From the NCBI RefSeq assembly GCF_012275375.1, contig NZ_JAAZQJ010000002.1, positions 248,001-312,000 of the forward strand: a stretch of 64,000 nt of DNA. The letters run 5' to 3'. The notes below the pieces were generated by a model that worked only from the letters and a program-made list of their open reading frames with translations, was not told the DNA's origin and made no database searches. This DNA comes from Dyella sp. SG609 (GTDB taxonomy: Bacteria; Pseudomonadota; Gammaproteobacteria; Xanthomonadales; Rhodanobacteraceae). Each line of letters opens with the position of its first letter. Within the stretch, counting starts at the first letter, position 1. Shown here piece by piece: positions 62,301 through 64,000 of this stretch. The translations under genes and the position numbers were made by a program.

Positions 62301-64000
62301 CTCTGCGCGCCCTGCGGCAGCAACATGCCGGACTGCTGGATCAACACGCCGCTCGCCTGCGGCGCACCGTTCTGGCCCTGCTTGTGGCCCAGGCCGACCA
62401 GGCTCAGCGTGCCGCCTTCGGCCTGCGCCGCGCCGCCCGTGGCCTGCAGCTGTCCGTCGAAGTACAAGCCCGCCGCGGCGGCCAGCCGGATGCTGCCGGC
62501 GTCGCTCCATACCGGCGTGCTGAGGTAGCGCGTGGCATTACCCAGGCCGCCGGGATCGCTCGCCGGCAACTGGAAGTTGTCCGCCACACCGGCGACGTCG
62601 ATGCGGCTGCCCTGCTCGGCCACGACGTAGCCGCCGTTGCCCTGCAGCGTCACCGCGCCGCCATCCAGCACCGTGCCGGTGCGCGGCAGCTGCGGCGTGC
62701 CGTCCGCACCGGCCACCGCGGCGGCCCAGGGATCGATCAAGGCCACACCGGAAGCATCCAGCACAGCTGATGCGCCCAGCCACACGCGCGGCGTCACCTT
62801 CGGCAGGCCCGCATTGCGCGACAGCGCATTCGTGGAAACGCTGATGCTGCCGCCCGGTGCGCTCAGCACGCCCAGCACGGTGGTGGCCTGCGTGCCGGCC
62901 AGCGCGATGCTGCCGCCCGCATCCACCGCGATCTGCGCGCCCTCGCCCACCGACACCGAACCGCTCACGCCGGCGTACTGCGGCGCGCCCTTCGATGGAT
63001 CGTTGGGATTGACCGACCAGTCGAGGTACTGACCGCCGCTCAGCGAGAAACCCGGGCCGGCGCTGCTGTCGCGCGTGGCATAGCGGTGATACGCATCGAG
63101 CACGCCGACCGTGGCATAGATACCGGCCGGATGCGCGGCATCCCGTGCATACAGGTCGCTGCCGGTGGGCGCGGTAAGCAGCGCCTGGTAGTCCGCCAGC
63201 AGGTTGCCGCGCGTCACGCGCACCTGGGTGCCCGGCGCGACGATGCCGTCGGTGAGCGCGGTAAGCGCGTAGCGGTCGAAACCCTGGCCGGCGAAGAAGC
63301 CGGCGTCCAGGTACAGGCCATTGGCCATCGGCATCGCCGCGCGATCGCCGCCGACCTGCACGTAGTTCGCCTGCAGGGTCAGCGTGCCGCCGCCGCTGAA
63401 GCCGTAGCCCAGCAAGGTGCCGTCCAGGCGCAGCGCACCGTGGTCCAGCGCCCTGGCCTGCTGGAATTCCGCCTTGACGTTGCCATAGGTGACCAGGCTG
63501 ATATCGCCGCCCTGGCCGGCCGGCACGCCGTTCTTCAGCTGCACGCGCGCATCGGCGCCGACATAGCCGCCGCCGGAAACATCGAGCGTGCTACCCGTGT
63601 CGAGCAGCACCGAGCCGGTGGCGTCGGAGTTGTTCGGGCCGATCGAGGCATTCGCGGTCAACGCGATCCTACCGCCGTCGACATAGCGGTTGCCCACGCG
63701 CGCATCGGCGGCCAGGCCGCTGTCGTTCACCCACAGGCCGCGCGTGCTCAGCGTCGCGCCGTTGCCGATGGTGATGTCCGGACGCAGCATGCTGCCATCG
63801 GCCGCCTGCATGGCCGGCGTATCCAGCCCGGGGCCGTTCGAAGTGAGGCTGATCGAACCGGACGGCGTGCTGATGTTGCCGAGCACCGTCACGCGGCTGG
63901 CGGTGTACGCCACGCTGCCGCCGGGACGCAGCGCCAGCATGGCGCCGGCCTGCTGCAGGATCTGCGAACCGCTGTCGCCGGTGGACAAGGCGATGCTGGT
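53342..64000 (-). CDS. Giant filamentous haemagglutinin family adhesin (C-terminal 3552 residues; 5' end off right edge)
   Basis: A single open frame from the right edge to TAA at 53342. It is dominated by Gly/Ala/Asn/Asp-rich beta-helix repeats (GNISTPSGSISLTSNGPGLD, GALRLDGTLLGYGFSGGGTL, AGGDILSGTYFVAKGQGSIA). Residues around 2050-2450 contain a tandem duplication. The last ~450 residues fit the DUF3739 C-terminus of filamentous haemagglutinin family proteins (PELVDFMQRRVAGRAVDTGY, FVSEALFGILAKVGADYNDK, PSVISVQVLGYGDG). The signal peptide and TPS domain must lie to the right. Secretion via a TpsB partner is expected; none is in the window. No RGD or CdiA-type toxin end is seen, so adhesion or biofilm rather than contact inhibition is likely. 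Confidence 0.92.
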   Translation of the reverse strand, partial: TSIALSTGDSGSQILQQAGAMLALRPGGSVAYTASRVTVLGNISTPSGSISLTSNGPGLDTPAMQAADGSMLRPDITIGNGATLSTRGLWVNDSGLAADARVGNRYVDGGRIALTANASIGPNNSDATGSVLLDTGSTLDVSGGGYVGADARVQLKNGVPAGQGGDISLVTYGNVKAEFQQARALDHGALRLDGTLLGYGFSGGGTLTLQANYVQVGGDRAAMPMANGLYLDAGFFAGQGFDRYALTALTDGIVAPGTQVRVTRGNLLADYQALLTAPTGSDLYARDAAHPAGIYATVGVLDAYHRYATRDSSAGPGFSLSGGQYLDWSVNPNDPSKGAPQYAGVSGSVSVGEGAQIAVDAGGSIALAGTQATTVLGVLSAPGGSISVSTNALSRNAGLPKVTPRVWLGASAVLDASGVALIDPWAAAVAGADGTPQLPRTGTVLDGGAVTLQGNGGYVVAEQGSRIDVAGVADNFQLPASDPGGLGNATRYLSTPVWSDAGSIRLAAAAGLYFDGQLQATGGAAQAEGGTLSLVGLGHKQGQNGAPQASGVLIQQSGMLLPQGAQSGGAVEAAAPSGLLHFAADRLAGSGIGTLAIGPDASQGSTTDFATAVPLGFAGDVHLSLGRAFIVNAPAIQALPAGATGLAGNATAYASGNGHVSIAAPYVNLTGGVVPGAAPIAMAGDGTLSVQANFIDIGGWLNLQRWNAADFASASDIRFQAPALLAYANGKAQPGLLYSTGNLSFKAAQLYPATDYRFAIVANGAGLKDASGTAIDTTLSILPNGSSATPLSAGGTLLLSANHIEQQGTLRAPSGSLILGVTDAAAQAGALGADPKLFPLAVTQSVHLAPGSLTSVSLGGATVPYGRTIDGVQWRYDADPTNDTPDLTAPPSKQIALNGAGLALDAGAGIDLSGGGHLQAAEWVSGTGGTRDVLAQYGTSYSGTASAQVPQYADGRAIYAILPGYQAPVSAYDAAFAKQGGAGPSVGQTVYLSGAPGLPAGYYTLLPARYATLPGAYRVVQDTGATDSVLGANAVRPDGTLAISGYFADALSGARDARNTSFLVQSGQVWQQYSQYTLSDADIFFGNLASKAAQVAPALAADAGRLSLAATRTLDLGATLTAAPAKGGRGSQVDIAAQAIQIAGADSTARDGYLTLSADGLSTLGAGSLLLGGTRQRGTDGDHVTVVADSVLLANDAAHPLQGAEILLTANGGANSGAQGVLLASGSVLRASGQGTGVASLPLVFGVVAGTGANGQAIAAVSGDGALLRVSQNGAAGIVRNNVSANPGGALSIAADARIDGGAALTLDATGNTHVDASAELSAQAIDANSNRISFLGDGAGAPGGTSGFVIGGDTLNLLRGAQSVTLRSRGDMNFLGNVRIDLAHDLNLSAGAFASDGGTVDIQAGGKLGLSNDLGAANGTFAAGSGQFTAHAGEVDFGAGNTGLRGFGGFSATAAQGMQGLGTGRFDFGSLDVNLSTPWLLAGDGANTQLITIGALRIVGTPGAIGGEHLGGALNLTGGSVSIGTTVAAPAGQLGVHATSGDLTMNSGALLTVGGINKTFFDTTTYAAGGTLTLLADHGGIGLAQGATLDFSGAARGGDAGSLDAEAGAALSLAGTLRGQAKDGYRGGYLTLGSGTAIDLDAAAQMAAAAGATGLFQLTTGAGDLHLSAGNTLRAQKVFLTAAGGTVAIDGRVDASAPSGSRIELYGERGVDVEGSLIATSSVAAQRGGDVVIGTGGNTDGTLNSQYGYQNVQYADSGSIHLGAQALIDVSGGSADAFSGGSLSLRAPLLANGDVRIALDGGGASVKGARVVTLEPYARWSTKDASADPSKHFDGLIDPAGWYATSTGGTPSLVAGTWTDASGKILPPPADDAQLKQYLQNNYFVPKQANGDHAGFYGYVGGDASKGAGTLMRYVQQPGYAFGARYAGIANLQLRPGIELVNPADGTRGGDIAVLTHWNLGAGTTQSDGSIALAYRYNGMAPMLTVRAAGDLDLAASITDGFYQQNNGAALANPPAPPPPVDDHGYGTALAAYTVSQQYLDANGLWNGTVKLRDGAAAQGYTPGGGTVSIASDPYYQALQAPMTGQTAAYYTNYEAYIGEVGNGSTTNAWAYTYNRIGGPTAKGFLVYSPSTLTPLNVGDYAAYQDYATAYQAWLKANFATNPVAKRIVTPPPLLQPVNSDYASYSSNYAIYITGHNAYFKYVSGSVGNVTAGSQLFYAPFAPKSDPSDPLYGKALADYQKSQQFLDANGLWNGSIKLRDGAAAQGYTPGGGTVSIASDPYYQALQAPLAGQSSDYYSNYEAYIGEVGDGTTANAWAYTFNRIGGPTAKGFLVYKPSTLTPVNPADYPVYQDYVGAYQTWLKANFATNPVAKRIVTPPPLLLPLDSDYSKYSTDYALYVNGHNAYFKYVSGSVGNVTAGSQLFYAPFAPKSDPFKPGGGTTVPVPASAANNSPSNMPSLGSPASLASATLLGGSSTSYRLVAGAQVDAVDPLATLAGAGDVNLDGHFAVVDTLTPTTPTGQQSKTNGKAVLLPTTVRTGSGSIEIASGGDISWLDAAAPAAIYTAGTPAQGTGTSTGVSVIRPNWNSPLATTPYMLSTGQVNPEHAGDLSLDARGDIDGIQRVVDTSGAATTVAGTDISQYWWPWMQTANAADGSASSINFANFGQGVMSAGGNVAVDAGGDIRQLSVSLPTTWKANTGGQGVTTYGGGNLDVHAGGDILSGTYFVAKGQGSIAAGGAIGADFSFTAPASDSQYGGLSTPVSTLFALQDAQLDVRARAGVDIGGVYNPSYVLADANPLALAVLPAGRGDAQSYSTGSSFSAGSVAGNVVFDSLRLPGALFDYGYADTVRNPGAILPASLSLSALDGSLDIRGAGALYPSALGNLSLLADQNIALSQQVYTMQLGTGDNTYGFGLIEAAAGLLPSALHPQGEGDPSNFGALWSMGYLDSLNSVYSSVLHPQVALHGGDYQPVRVYALHGDIANGVTAASGFPYRSLQLTPSKPALIRAGRDIVNLSLLGQHVHDADVTLVSAGRDIYDMAVSKTFRPDVKNDPGAYQLAPALLLGGPGSFLIEAGRNIGPLTNQGEVANNITIRSSGETGIEAIGNRFNPYLPHASADVSVLFGIAPGVATADFLARYVDATAPGLDSLMPELVDFMQRRVAGRAVDTGYAQDQLSVTLAPADARRLFAQEPDYVQRQFVSEALFGILAKVGADYNDKSSTYFNQYARGYAAIDTLFPADLGYTANGSGQGGLNGAQHTVDTGDLDLRSTTIQTQQGGDVTVLGPGGQALLGSASAPPVIADSSGKVVAGPNTMGVLTLEQGNINLFTDRSVLLAQSRVFTEQGGDLVLWSSNGDINAGQGAKTTTEIPPPTYLCTIDAWCRLDARGQVSGAGIATLQTVPGAPSGSVYLVAPRGTVDAGDAGIRVSGNLIVAAARVVNADNIQVQGEKVGVPVAQAVNVGALNAASAAASAVSKAAEDMARQQQDDARSKQPSVISVQVLGYGDGSASLDNGRGAPRPYDPSSPVQVLGGGMLGTRARQQLTADERKRLAE
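56700..57920 (-). repeat. 618-bp in-frame tandem duplication in the giant adhesin
   Basis: Two adjacent copies with a 618-bp (206-residue) period, for example AGGTACTGCTGCGA near 57879 and AGGAACTGCTGCGA near 57261. Each encodes LDANGLWNG..KLRDGAAAQG, then YYQALQAP, NAWAY, RIGGPTAKGFLVY, ATNPVAKRIVTPPPLL and YFKYVSGSVGNVTAGSQLFY. The Tyr-rich content differs from the surrounding beta-helix. Confidence 0.88.

Noticed and set aside
54227-62770. Very long (8.5-kb) open frame on the + strand opposite the giant adhesin
   Set aside because: Arg/Ala/Gly/Val/His-rich with no domain; it mirrors the GC-rich codon bias of the real minus-strand adhesin and has no start signal. Stop codons are simply rare antisense to such genes.
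53342-64000. CdiA-type contact-dependent toxin
   Set aside because: The C-terminus is the DUF3739 type without a VENN-like motif, variable toxin tip or following immunity gene.

Overview
The window is very GC-rich DNA (roughly two thirds G+C) from a Gram-negative bacterium. Gene content (a class V autotransporter, a giant filamentous haemagglutinin, a T6SS with a sigma-54 activator, minor pseudopilins next to a DING/PstS-like protein) and the dispersed palindromic repeats resemble Xanthomonadales, most likely Rhodanobacteraceae (Luteibacter/Dyella type). That placement is inference from gene style; no rRNA or marker gene is present.

Layout. 1-2646: 5' part of an autotransporter adhesin running off the left edge. 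3-5.4 kb: GNAT acetyltransferase, NmrA-like oxidoreductase and divergent LysR regulator. 5.4-11.5 kb: serine beta-lactamase-fold hydrolase, a small exported protein, and a tight CocE hydrolase / LytS-type kinase / LytTR regulator operon. 11.7-16.9 kb (+): a two-gene Rhs/YD-repeat toxin, each half with its own signal peptide, ending in a PD-(D/E)xK nuclease domain, followed by an AT-richer immunity-gene candidate. 16.9-44.1 kb (-): one long T6SS run. In transcription order it is tssB-tssC (one fused gene), hcp, a repeat-filled gap, tssE, tssF, tssG, vgrG, DUF2169/pentapeptide, pentapeptide, DUF3540, PAAR-like (DUF4150), tssJ, tssK, tssL, tssM, tssA, and then a 3' cassette of putative effectors: two paralogous DNA/RNA non-specific endonuclease-like proteins around an unknown basic protein, an M91 (NleD/HopH1-like) zinc metalloprotease, and a Ser/Pro/Arg-rich protein split by an in-frame amber codon. 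44.8-46.1 kb: a small winged-helix-like protein and a sigma-54 activator; a good -24/-12 promoter lies upstream of the fused sheath gene. 46.3-49.2 kb: SPOR-like membrane protein, DUF6150 protein, and a second NmrA-like/LysR pair whose LysR gene also carries an in-frame amber codon. 49.2-52.6 kb: minor pseudopilin genes gspK, gspJ, gspI and a DING/PstS-like phosphate-binding protein. 53.3-64 kb: a giant filamentous haemagglutinin family adhesin running off the right edge.

How it fits together. Most of the window is cell-surface and secretion machinery. The T6SS genes are strongly translationally coupled (many 4-nt ATGA or 1-nt overlaps). The sigma-54 activator probably drives the operon from the promoter before tssBC. 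The spike block (VgrG, DUF2169, pentapeptides, DUF3540, PAAR) sits in the operon centre and the candidate cargo at its end. The most unusual feature is the fusion of both sheath subunits into one 786-residue protein through an alanine-rich linker, with no clpV (tssH) gene in the window.
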